Positions 8,660 to 14,527 of a stretch of 16,985 nucleotides of DNA are shown here, piece by piece. The first letter of the stretch is position 1. Every line of letters begins with the position of its first letter. A program made the position numbers and the translations under genes. The notes under the pieces are model-generated. The model saw only the letters and a program-made list of their open reading frames with translations, was not told the origin of the DNA and ran no database searches. The DNA lies in assembly GCA_007126835.1 (NCBI GenBank), contig SLAO01000187.1, positions 1 through 16,985 of the forward strand. Reading direction: 5' to 3'. This DNA is from Nitriliruptorales bacterium. GTDB taxonomy: Bacteria > Actinomycetota > Nitriliruptoria > Euzebyales > Egibacteraceae.

Positions 8660-8725
8660 CGTCGGGGGCGACGTATGGAAGGGGTCCTCACGTGGCCTGG
8701 TTCACCGCCATGACCCACCCGCATT

Positions 8726-8744
8726 GGGTTACCGGCGATAACCC
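8726..8744 (+). promoter_or_regulatory. Palindrome between the two SpoIIE genes, possible operator
   Basis: GGGTTA (8726-8731) and TAACCC (8739-8744) form a perfect 6-bp inverted repeat with a 7-base centre. It lies in the 281-base gap 8660-8940, 67 bases after the first phosphatase stop and about 200 before the next start. It is more AT-rich than its surroundings, which suits a protein-binding site better than a terminator. A small TGTC-GT-GACA palindrome is at 8772-8781. No convincing promoter pair was found in this gap. Confidence 0.35.
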
Positions 8745-8940
8745 GCCCCAAATGGGACTATGCCGGGCCGCTGTCGTGACATAACCTCCAGATACCGACT
8801 AGCGCGGTCGGTGCGGAACGCAGCTCCGGGCCGAGCGTGTTCACGGCAGTGGCTGTGGCAAGAGGGTCCCCGTGCCCCCGGGACACGCGCGACGAAGGAA
8901 CCCGACGTCGTCGCCCCAGGCCAGGGAGGACGTCACAGGC

Positions 8941-10800
8941 ATGGCAAGCAATCGGACGGGTGGGGCCGTCGGCGGGCAAGCCGCGGAACTCCTCGCTTCA
9001 CAGCTGGCGGTCGACCTGCCCCCCGACCTGCTCGCGGACCGGCTCGCGGGCTTGCAGGTGCTGACCAGCGCCCTGCTGCAAGCTCGCGACGTGAGCGCCG
9101 TCACTGACGCCGTCCTCGAGACCGGGCTGCCCGCGCTCCGTGCCGACGAAGCCTGGGTGTGCCTGCTCGATCCCACCGGGGACTTCTTCGACGTGGTAGC
9201 CGCCACCGCGGCAGTGTCGGAGTCGGTCGAGACCTGGCGACGGTTCCCTCGCAACGCCTCGACTCCGGCCGGCGACTCCCTGGACCGCAACGACGTCGTG
9301 GTCTGGGAGTCCCTCGACGAACGTGATCGGGCATACCCGGCCCTGCGCGGCACGGAGGTCGCGCAGGCATACGTCGTCGCTCCCATGGCCGTCAACGGCA
9401 ACGAAGTCGGCGCCTTGGCTTTCGGGTATGCACAAGCCCGGCGGATCGACACGGCCGACCGCACGTTCGTCCGCGCCGCCGCTGATCAGGCCACCCAGGC
9501 CCTGCTGCGAGCCCGACTTCTCGCTGAAGAACAGCGGGCGCATCGCTGGCAGCGCTTCCTTTCTGAAGCCAGCCTCCTTCTCAGCGGCACCCTGTACTCC
9601 GACGACCTGCTGTCACAAGTGGCGGATCTGGCGGTGCCCACCCTGGCCGACGGCTGTGTCCTGCACCTCGCTGAAGAAGCCAGCGAGGAAGTGCAGCTGC
9701 GCACCGTGGCGGCTTCCCATGCCGACCCCCAGCGACGCCAGCAGCTCGACGAGCTCGTATCCCTGCAACCGGTGGCACGCAACCCCTACATCCTCGAGGT
9801 GGCGGCCAGCGGCGAGTCCCTGCTCCTGCCGACGATCACCGACGAGGTCCTCGAGCGCTCCACCGGCGGGGGCGAGCATCAGCAGCTGGTGTCGCAGCTC
9901 GGTGTGACCAGCGGCCTGTGCGTCGCGCTGATCGCCCACGGACGCACCCTCGGGACCCTGACGCTGCTGTCCAACGACGCCGATAACCCGCTGGGCGAAG
10001 CGCACCTGGCGGCAGCCGAGGACCTGGCCGCACGCGCGGCGCTGGCCATCGACAACGCCCGCCTGTACGACCGCGAGCGCCGGTTCGCCGAGACGCTCCA
10101 GCGCAGCATGCTGCCCTCCCGCTTCCCGCACACCGAGGGGGTCATTTGCGCCGGGCGCTACCGGCCTGCCTCACAGCTGCACGCCGTCGGCGGTGACTGG
10201 TACGCGGTGACACCCCTCGACGACGGACGGGTCGGCCTCGCCGTCGGCGACGTCGCCGGCCACGGTCCCGCCGCGGCCACCGCGATGGGCACGATGCGCA
10301 ATGGGTTACGCGCCCTTACGACCGCCATCGCCGGCCCCGCCGAGGTCCTCGATGCCCTGAACCGGTTCGTCTGCACCTACCTGCCCGATGACATGGCCAC
10401 GGTGGCCTACCTCGTCCTCGACCCGGCGCGGGCGACGGTGACGTACGCCAACGCGGGCCACCTCCCGCCACTGGTTTGCCACCCCAGCGGAGGAACGCGC
10501 TACTTGAAGGACGCGCTGCAGCCACCGATCGGCGTCGATCCCGACATATCGTACACGGAGGCCTCGTCGTCGATCGCCGACGGGTCCACCCTCGTGCTGT
10601 ACACCGACGGCCTGATCGAACGTCGCGACGCGCCCATCGATTTCGGCCTCGAGAACCTGCGACGGGCTTGCGAGGGGCATGCCACACCCCCGCCGGCGCG
10701 GTGCGACTACCTGCTCGACGAGCTCATCGGCGACGAGCCCCTGTGCGACGACGTCGCGCTGCTCGTCGCCGACCTCGCAGCACGCCAAGCGGACAGCTGA
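8941..10800 (+). CDS. GAF-GAF-SpoIIE serine phosphatase
   Basis: Predicted cytoplasmic PP2C-type phosphatase of 619 residues with two sensor domains. GAF1 is at about 35-185, GAF2 at about 205-375 and the SpoIIE/RsbU catalytic domain at about 390-615. Metal-binding residues are present: Asp419 in VGGDWYA, Asp437 in GDVAGHG and the C-terminal CDDVALL. The usual second Asp of the GGDWYD motif is Ala here, a mild deviation that should not abolish activity. The family dephosphorylates STAS-type anti-anti-sigma factors in response to signals read by the GAF domains. The ATG at 8941 has GGGAGGA 10 bases upstream. The GTG at 8872 has AGAGGG 5 bases upstream and would add 23 residues, so the start is not certain. 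It follows a similar phosphatase in the same direction but 281 bases away, so it may have its own promoter. Confidence 0.9.
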   Translation: MASNRTGGAVGGQAAELLASQLAVDLPPDLLADRLAGLQVLTSALLQARDVSAVTDAVLETGLPALRADEAWVCLLDPTGDFFDVVAATAAVSESVETWRRFPRNASTPAGDSLDRNDVVVWESLDERDRAYPALRGTEVAQAYVVAPMAVNGNEVGALAFGYAQARRIDTADRTFVRAAADQATQALLRARLLAEEQRAHRWQRFLSEASLLLSGTLYSDDLLSQVADLAVPTLADGCVLHLAEEASEEVQLRTVAASHADPQRRQQLDELVSLQPVARNPYILEVAASGESLLLPTITDEVLERSTGGGEHQQLVSQLGVTSGLCVALIAHGRTLGTLTLLSNDADNPLGEAHLAAAEDLAARAALAIDNARLYDRERRFAETLQRSMLPSRFPHTEGVICAGRYRPASQLHAVGGDWYAVTPLDDGRVGLAVGDVAGHGPAAATAMGTMRNGLRALTTAIAGPAEVLDALNRFVCTYLPDDMATVAYLVLDPARATVTYANAGHLPPLVCHPSGGTRYLKDALQPPIGVDPDISYTEASSSIADGSTLVLYTDGLIERRDAPIDFGLENLRRACEGHATPPPARCDYLLDELIGDEPLCDDVALLVADLAARQADS

Positions 10801-10811
10801 CCACACCAGTT

Positions 10812-10828
10812 CGGCCGGACGACGGCCG
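10812..10828 (+). terminator. Terminator-like hairpin after the GAF-SpoIIE gene
   Basis: CGGCCG (10812-10817) and CGGCCG (10823-10828) form a 6-bp GC stem around GACGA, 11 bases after the TGA ending at 10800. There is no T-tract. Position and stem support a terminator. Confidence 0.45.
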
Positions 10829-10847
10829 GTTCCGCCAAGCGCGTCAG

Positions 10848-10873
10848 CGTCTGACCCCCGGTAGGGCCAGACG
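10848..10873 (+). terminator. Second hairpin downstream of the GAF-SpoIIE gene
   Basis: CGTCTG (10848-10853) pairs with CAGACG (10868-10873). After one mismatch, CCC (10855-10857) pairs with GGG (10864-10866) around a 6-base loop. With the hairpin at 10812-10828 it makes a tandem pair of possible terminators. Confidence 0.4.
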
Positions 10874-10974
10874 GGAGCCGCCCCCAGCACATGCGGCGGC
10901 GACTGTCGATTTCTGCAGCCCGGGCTCGCGCACCCGCCCGGCGCCGCGCAGCTCGCGGGCTTTGCGCGCGGGTT

Positions 10975-11019
10975 GGCTTGTCGCAAACACCACCCCCAGC
11001 GGGGGTTACTGCGACACGC
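10975..11019 (+). repeat. Hairpin repeat, copy 1 (45 bases)
   Basis: The first of two tandem copies with a 63-base period. It folds on itself: 10976-10985 pairs with 11010-11019 at 9 of 10 positions (core TGTCGCA/TGCGACA). Inside, ACCCCC (10992-10997) pairs with GGGGGT (11001-11006) around loop AGC. It resembles a REP-like or RNA-forming element; the function is unknown. Confidence 0.7.
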
Positions 11020-11037
11020 AGGCGCCGCCGGCGGGCC

Positions 11038-11082
11038 GGCTTGTCGCAAACACCACCCTCAGCGGGCGCCACAGCGACACGC
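11038..11082 (+). repeat. Hairpin repeat, copy 2 (45 bases)
   Basis: Matches copy 1 at 40 of 45 positions with no gap. The outer stem is kept (TTGTCGC against GCGACA, 11042-11047 with 11074-11079), including the same T-C mismatch at the same place, while the last inner pair is lost. The inner stem is weaker than in copy 1. The 18 bases between copies (11020-11037) are GC-only apart from one A. Confidence 0.7.
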
Positions 11083-11321
11083 GACCGACCCATCCAACGG
11101 CGGAACCTCAGCCTCGCTCGCCCGGCGCTGCCTGCTGGCGCAGAATCGGCTTCAACCCCTACGACCAACAGGCCGCGGCTGAAGGCGAACTGCGTATCGG
11201 GCGCGCAGGCTGCAAGGGATCGGCCGGCTTGCACCGTCGCGGACTCGGCGCTCGAATCTTCGGGCAGGGCGCGGAACTGCGAGGCGCCCTGGAGATCGGA
11301 TCGCGGACTCCGGTGGTGCCG

Positions 11322-11858
11322 CTAAGCCCAGAACCACTGCGAGAAGACAGCGACATCGACCAGGCTGGCGCGGCTGCGGGTCGTCGCGGGGAACCACGCG
11401 AGCTCGCGGCCGGGCCCAGCGGCCACGCGCGCCGAGCGGCACCGCACCCCGCGCAGACCTGCGGCCTTGGCCTGCGCGCCGATCGGCTGGCACGCCTCGT
11501 GGCTGACGATCGTCCCGGCCGCGTCGAGCGGGTAGGTGGTCGGCAGCCCCACGGCGGCCACCCCGGCACCGGTGTGCACGTCAGCGACCTGCTGGCCGCG
11601 CGGGAGCGTCGCGCTGACCAGCACGGGCGCAGCCTCGTCGCGCAGCTCCTCGGGCTCGTAGGGCCACGCGCTGATGAACGCCGCGACGTTAGCTCGGGCG
11701 GTTGCGATGTCCTCGTTGAGATACAGCGTGGGATGGCTGCCGGGTGGGTTCCAGCGCCCCCCGCGTCGCGCCGCGAACGAAGGGTCGAGCGGATCGCTCC
11801 AGGCGGGGTCGGCCACCCGGAGCCACTCGTGCCCGTCAGGCAGCCCTTCGGTGCGCAC
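11322..11858 (-). CDS. RES-domain toxin of an Xre-RES module
   Basis: A 178-residue RES-domain protein. Characterised members of this family (ParT, MbcT and relatives) degrade or modify NAD+ or ADP-ribosylate a target, and so stop growth. Landmarks are Arg14 (WLRVADP), RRGGRWNPPG at 31-40 with Arg35, LYLN with Tyr46, QPIG near 124-127 and RSA with Ser142. The position where I expect the conserved Glu (helix after the Tyr, TARANV) appears to hold Asn57, so this may be a divergent subgroup. It starts at a GTG 3 bases after the antitoxin stop, without a clear Shine-Dalgarno sequence, suggesting translational coupling. The small size and the upstream Xre gene with matching C-terminal domain support the toxin call. 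Whether it is still enzymatically active is open. Confidence 0.82.
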   Translation of the reverse strand: MRTEGLPDGHEWLRVADPAWSDPLDPSFAARRGGRWNPPGSHPTLYLNEDIATARANVAAFISAWPYEPEELRDEAAPVLVSATLPRGQQVADVHTGAGVAAVGLPTTYPLDAAGTIVSHEACQPIGAQAKAAGLRGVRCRSARVAAGPGRELAWFPATTRSRASLVDVAVFSQWFWA

Positions 11859-11861
11859 CGA

Positions 11862-12308
11862 TCAGCCGTGCACCCGCTGGACGTCGAACATGGTGCGGCA
11901 GGCGGTCAAGACCTCGTCGGTGCGCCCCTCTGCGACGAGGTCGACGAGGGACCGCCCGCCAAGTGCGTCGGCCGGTCGACGCACCACCGCGGGGATGCGA
12001 TCGCGCTGCAGGTAGCGCGCCAGCAGATCGGTTGCCGCCGCCAGATCGGCCACGGCGGAGATGCGCCCAGCCGGCACGCCGCTGCGCAGCCACTTGCTGA
12101 CTGCCTGGCGGCTCACGCCAAACAGCTCGCCGGCTTGCGCCTGCGACAGTTGCCACACGGCCAGGACCCGCCCGAGCTGGCTCCGGGCCACGCGCTGGTC
12201 CAGCTCCGTGGCGAACGCGTCGAGCCAGTCGCGACGCTCCGAACCAGCGGCCACGAGCTCGTCGGCGACCTCCCGTGGGTCACGATCGAGCAACTCAGCA
12301 GTGCTCAT
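11862..12308 (-). CDS. Xre/MbcA/ParS-type antitoxin
   Basis: A 148-residue partner of the RES toxin. A helix-turn-helix at about 52-77 (LSQAQAGELFGVSRQAVSKW) should bind DNA. The C-terminal part (about 90-148, with RRPADALGGRSLVDLVAEGR) matches the toxin-binding Xre/MbcA/ParS domain (DUF2384 type), which blocks the RES active site. In known pairs the antitoxin or the complex also represses its own promoter. The start at 12308 is chosen because AGGAGGT sits 7 bases upstream on the minus strand; a longer form from 12362 is possible but less likely. Only 3 bases separate it from the toxin, so they form one operon. A cluster of inverted half-sites lies upstream at 12361-12414. Confidence 0.85.
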   Translation of the reverse strand: MSTAELLDRDPREVADELVAAGSERRDWLDAFATELDQRVARSQLGRVLAVWQLSQAQAGELFGVSRQAVSKWLRSGVPAGRISAVADLAAATDLLARYLQRDRIPAVVRRPADALGGRSLVDLVAEGRTDEVLTACRTMFDVQRVHG

Positions 12309-12315
12309 CGCGGCC

Positions 12316-12322
12316 ACCTCCT
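12316..12322 (-). promoter_or_regulatory. Strong ribosome binding site of the antitoxin
   Basis: AGGAGGT on the minus strand, 7 bases before the ATG at 12308. It is the best Shine-Dalgarno match in the window and fixes the antitoxin start. It would favour more antitoxin than the weakly initiated toxin. TACAGT at 12335-12330 may be a -10 box, but no well-spaced -35 was found. Confidence 0.6.
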
Positions 12323-12360
12323 GGGCGTCACTGTACCGCAACCGATCGTCAACGGCCCGC

Positions 12361-12414
12361 ATTCGCCACCCACGAGGAGTGGCCTCGGGCGAATCGCCGT
12401 CGCCACGGGGCGAT
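12361..12414 (-). promoter_or_regulatory. Cluster of TCGCC/GGCGA half-sites, possible antitoxin operator
   Basis: Three TCGCC (12363-12367, 12394-12398, 12400-12404) and two GGCGA (12388-12392, 12409-12413) fall within 54 bases. They form nested inverted repeats: ATTCGCC (12361) with GGCGAAT (12388), an 11-base palindrome GGCGAATCGCC (12388-12398), and ATCGCC (12393) with GGCGAT (12409). The site is 53-106 bases upstream of the antitoxin start, where an autoregulatory operator is expected. The role is inferred. Confidence 0.4.
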
Positions 12415-12531
12415 GCCGAAACGAGCTCGACTAGGGGTTCGACGGTGGAGGACGCTCGCTGCGACCGCGTAGCAGCCCGGCGGCGAGTTGCCGCACGTCA
12501 CCCCACGTCGGCGTTGGCCCTGGCCCTTCTC

Positions 12532-12569
12532 CCCTCAACAGGAATGCGGGCGCGCCCGCATCTTGAGGG
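12532..12569 (-). terminator. Large palindromic hairpin downstream of pup
   Basis: An 18-base perfect palindrome, ATGCGGGCGCGCCCGCAT (12544-12561), sits inside outer arms CCCTCAA (12532-12538) and TTGAGGG (12563-12569). The two stems are joined by a 5-base bulge on one side and one base on the other. It begins 62 bases beyond the pup stop on the minus strand and about 220 bases before the antitoxin start. It most likely ends the dop-pup transcript and insulates the toxin-antitoxin module. Confidence 0.55.
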
Positions 12570-12631
12570 CCCGCGTCAACGCGTTCCCCCACCGCGGCGT
12601 ACGGGCTGCGACCGAGGGTTGCCCCAGGTCG

Positions 12632-12820
12632 CTACTGACCGCCCTTCTGGACGTAGTTCTTGACGAATTCCTCGGCGTTCTCCTCGAGGACCTCGTCGAT
12701 CTCGTCGAGGAGATCGTCGACGTCGGAGGTGTCAACCGACTCGGTCCCCTCGGCCGTCTCCTCCTGCGTCTCCTCGTCCTGCTTGGGGCGGTTCTTTCGA
12801 ACCTGTCCTCCGTCGCTCAT
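12632..12820 (-). CDS. pup: Prokaryotic ubiquitin-like protein Pup
   Basis: A 62-residue acidic protein tag. It has the family hallmarks: a disordered charged N-terminal half, a helix-forming stretch VDDLLDEIDEVLEENAEEFV (34-53) that in known Pups docks on the ATPase coiled coil, and the C-terminus YVQKGGQ. It ends in Gln62, so Dop must deamidate it to Glu before a PafA-type ligase can attach it to substrate lysines. Lysines are at 9, 13, 54 and 59. The ATG at 12820 has AGGAG at 12830-12834, 9 bases upstream; an upstream in-frame start at 12874 would add 18 residues without family support. dop ends 58 bases upstream on the same strand, so they are likely co-transcribed. Proteasome genes do not follow, unlike in mycobacteria. 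Confidence 0.96.
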   Translation of the reverse strand: MSDGGQVRKNRPKQDEETQEETAEGTESVDTSDVDDLLDEIDEVLEENAEEFVKNYVQKGGQ

Positions 12821-12878
12821 GGACTCACGCTCCTGGGTTGGCCTTGGGGCCCAGTGTACGGCTCCGGGGTCCAAGCCA

Positions 12879-14378
12879 TCAGCGGCGCAACGCCGCCAAC
12901 AGCTCCTCGGCAGTGTCGGACCGATCGATCAGCTCGGCGGTCATGTCGGCTCCGCCGCGGCCGGGCTCCATCATCGGCACGCGCTGCAGCGTCTCGGCGC
13001 CAACGTCGAAGATCAGCGCGTCCCAACCAGCCGCGGCGACCTGCTCACGGTACTTCTCGAGGCAGCGCCCGCGGAAGTACGCTCGCGTGTCGCTGGGCGG
13101 GTTGTGCACCGCATGGGCGATCTCCTCCTCGGTCACGATCTGCTCCACGCGCCCCGCGGCCGCCAGGCGGTTGTACAGACCCTTGTCCTGGCGCACGTCG
13201 TGGTACTGGACGTCGATGAGCTTGAGCTTCGACGACTCCCAGTCCAGTCCGTCTCGTTCCACGTAGCGGCGCAGGACCTGGTACTTGGTCACCCAGTCGA
13301 CGACGCCGTCTAGGGACAGCGGGTCGTCCTCGATGGCGGTCAGCAACCGCTCCCAAGTGGCCAGCACGTCGTCGGCCCACTCCGGAGCGCGGCCCTCCTC
13401 GGCGTACTTGCGGGCGTGCTCCAGGTAGTGCCACTGCAGGTCGACCGCCCGCAGCTCGCGCCCGTCCTCGAGCGTGACCGTGCGGGTGCAGCTCACGTCG
13501 TGGCTGACTGCGTGGATCGCCCGCACCGGCTCGGCCAGCGTGGGGGGTGGCGGCAGCGCGCGGTCCTCGGCCATCGCCAGCACCAGGGCCGTGGCCCCCA
13601 GCTTGAGGTAGGTGCAGACCTCGATCATGTTCGCGTCGCCGACGATGACGTGCAGGCGGCGGTAACGCTCCGGGTCGGCGTGGGGCTCGTCGCGCGTGTT
13701 GATGATCGGGCGCTTCAGCGTGGTCTCCAAGCCAACTTCGACCTCGAAGAAGTCGGCCCGCTGACTGATCTGATAGGGCACGTCGGACAGCCCGTACTCG
13801 TTGCCGATCCGCCCGGAGCCCACGAGCACCTGCCGGCTGACGAAGTACGGGATCAGCTGGCGGGTTAGCTCGCCGAACGGCAGCGCTCGGTCCACGATGT
13901 AGTTCTCGTGCATCCCGTAGGCAGCGCCTTTGCCGTCGGTGTTGTTCTTGGTGATCACCACGCGGCTTGGCGAGTCGGGGTCGCCCACCGGCAGCGACCG
14001 TGCAGCCCGGGCGGCTGCAACCTCGAGGATCCGCTCCCCCGCCTTGTCCCAGATCACCGCATCGCGGGGGTTGGAGCACTCCGGAGACGAGTACTCGGGG
14101 TGGGCATGATCGACGTAGAAGCGCGCGCCGTTGGTCAGGATCGAATTGGCCAGACCGACGTCCTCTTCGGGGGCGGTCTCGGCCGCTCCCGGCTGCGTGA
14201 ACCCGCGGGCGTCACGCAGAGGGTTCTCCTCCTCGTAGTCCCACCGGGTGCCGTGACGACCCTCGGCCGCATAGGCGTTGACAACCAAGCTCGAGGCCAG
14301 CACCGGGTTGAAGTCCGGCCGGCCCACGACCGAGATGCCGAACTCGGTTTCGGTTCCCAGGTACTTCGTGATCGCCAC
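12879..14378 (-). CDS. dop: Pup deamidase/depupylase Dop
   Basis: A 499-residue enzyme of the glutamine-synthetase-like Pup ligase/deamidase family. It converts the C-terminal Gln of Pup to Glu and can remove Pup from tagged proteins. The N-terminus MAITKYLGTETEFGI carries the Glu residues (Glu10, Glu12) that bind metal and ATP. ARFYVDHAHPEYSSPE holds Asp90, equivalent to the catalytic Asp, and Glu100. The segment at about 38-75 between these motifs fits the Dop-loop that separates Dop from PafA, and the length and the adjacent pup ending in GGQ also favour Dop. The start is a GTG at 14378 with only a modest GGAG 10 bases upstream. It is the first gene of the minus-strand dop-pup unit and is divergent from the ABC transporter operon. 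No ARC/Mpa gene lies before it in this window. Confidence 0.94.
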   Translation of the reverse strand: MAITKYLGTETEFGISVVGRPDFNPVLASSLVVNAYAAEGRHGTRWDYEEENPLRDARGFTQPGAAETAPEEDVGLANSILTNGARFYVDHAHPEYSSPECSNPRDAVIWDKAGERILEVAAARAARSLPVGDPDSPSRVVITKNNTDGKGAAYGMHENYIVDRALPFGELTRQLIPYFVSRQVLVGSGRIGNEYGLSDVPYQISQRADFFEVEVGLETTLKRPIINTRDEPHADPERYRRLHVIVGDANMIEVCTYLKLGATALVLAMAEDRALPPPPTLAEPVRAIHAVSHDVSCTRTVTLEDGRELRAVDLQWHYLEHARKYAEEGRAPEWADDVLATWERLLTAIEDDPLSLDGVVDWVTKYQVLRRYVERDGLDWESSKLKLIDVQYHDVRQDKGLYNRLAAAGRVEQIVTEEEIAHAVHNPPSDTRAYFRGRCLEKYREQVAAAGWDALIFDVGAETLQRVPMMEPGRGGADMTAELIDRSDTAEELLAALRR

Positions 14379-14403
14379 GGGGTGCGCTGCTCCGTGCTCA
14401 GAG

Positions 14404-14433
14404 GTCCGGCTGGTTCCTACCCTAGCGCCGGAC
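14404..14433 (-). promoter_or_regulatory. Inverted repeat over a possible dop -10 box
   Basis: GTCCGGC (14404-14410) and GCCGGAC (14427-14433) are perfect 7-base complements with 16 bases between. On the minus strand the spacer holds TAGGGT (14424-14419), which fits a -10 box about 40 bases before the dop GTG. No good -35 is seen. The arrangement suggests an operator, but this is inference. Confidence 0.35.
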
Positions 14434-14514
14434 GGTTCTCTATCCGTTGATCACGTGTCCACGCCTCCCCATGCGCCCTCGCTGCGTATGCCCATGTGGC
14501 CGAGCACGCGCTGC

Positions 14515-14520
14515 TACGTT
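14515..14520 (+). promoter_or_regulatory. Possible -10 box for leaderless ABC ATPase mRNA
   Basis: TACGTT ends 7 bases before the ATG at 14528, and no real Shine-Dalgarno sequence is present there (only GCGGG). A TANNNT box this close to the start is typical of leaderless actinobacterial transcripts. The -35 region is poor, so this is tentative. Confidence 0.3.
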
Positions 14521-14527
14521 GCGGGCA

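Larger units (their letters stand above)
10801..11321. other. 520-base non-coding stretch between convergent units
   Basis: This gap separates the plus-strand phosphatase from the minus-strand RES toxin, which converge on it. It holds two terminator-like hairpins at its left end and a tandem pair of 45-base hairpin repeats at 10975-11082. In 11083-11321 I see no recognisable gene, RNA or repeat. Open frames cross the whole gap on both strands, but they gave no familiar protein and are expected at this GC content. Confidence 0.6.

Noticed and set aside
8656..8679. TTGACG with TATGGA as a promoter after the first SpoIIE gene
   Set aside because: The boxes are only 12 bases apart, too close for a sigma-70-type promoter.
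10975..11082. CRISPR array
   Set aside because: Only two repeats, an 18-base gap that is too short and GC-only for a spacer, divergent repeat sequence and no cas genes.
10707..11234. Minus-strand frame with repeated RVAVxPAxGGVCDKP units
   Set aside because: The repetition comes only from the 63-base period of the hairpin repeats (a multiple of three, so every frame repeats). The flanking residues are not protein-like.
12330..12352. TTGACG (12352-12347) with TACAGT (12335-12330) as the antitoxin promoter
   Set aside because: The spacing is 11 bases instead of about 17. TACAGT may still be a -10 box, but this pair is not a normal promoter.
10476..12434. 652-residue plus-strand open frame crossing the intergenic region and the toxin-antitoxin genes
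   Set aside because: It overlaps the GAF-SpoIIE 3' end and runs antisense to both RES and Xre genes, is Arg/Pro/Gly-rich and shows no family motif. Long spurious frames are expected at this GC content.
12879..14378. Alternative reading of dop as pafA
   Set aside because: The start MAITKYLGTETEFGI, the extra loop at about 38-75, the length of 499 and the adjacency upstream of a Pup ending in GGQ all favour Dop.
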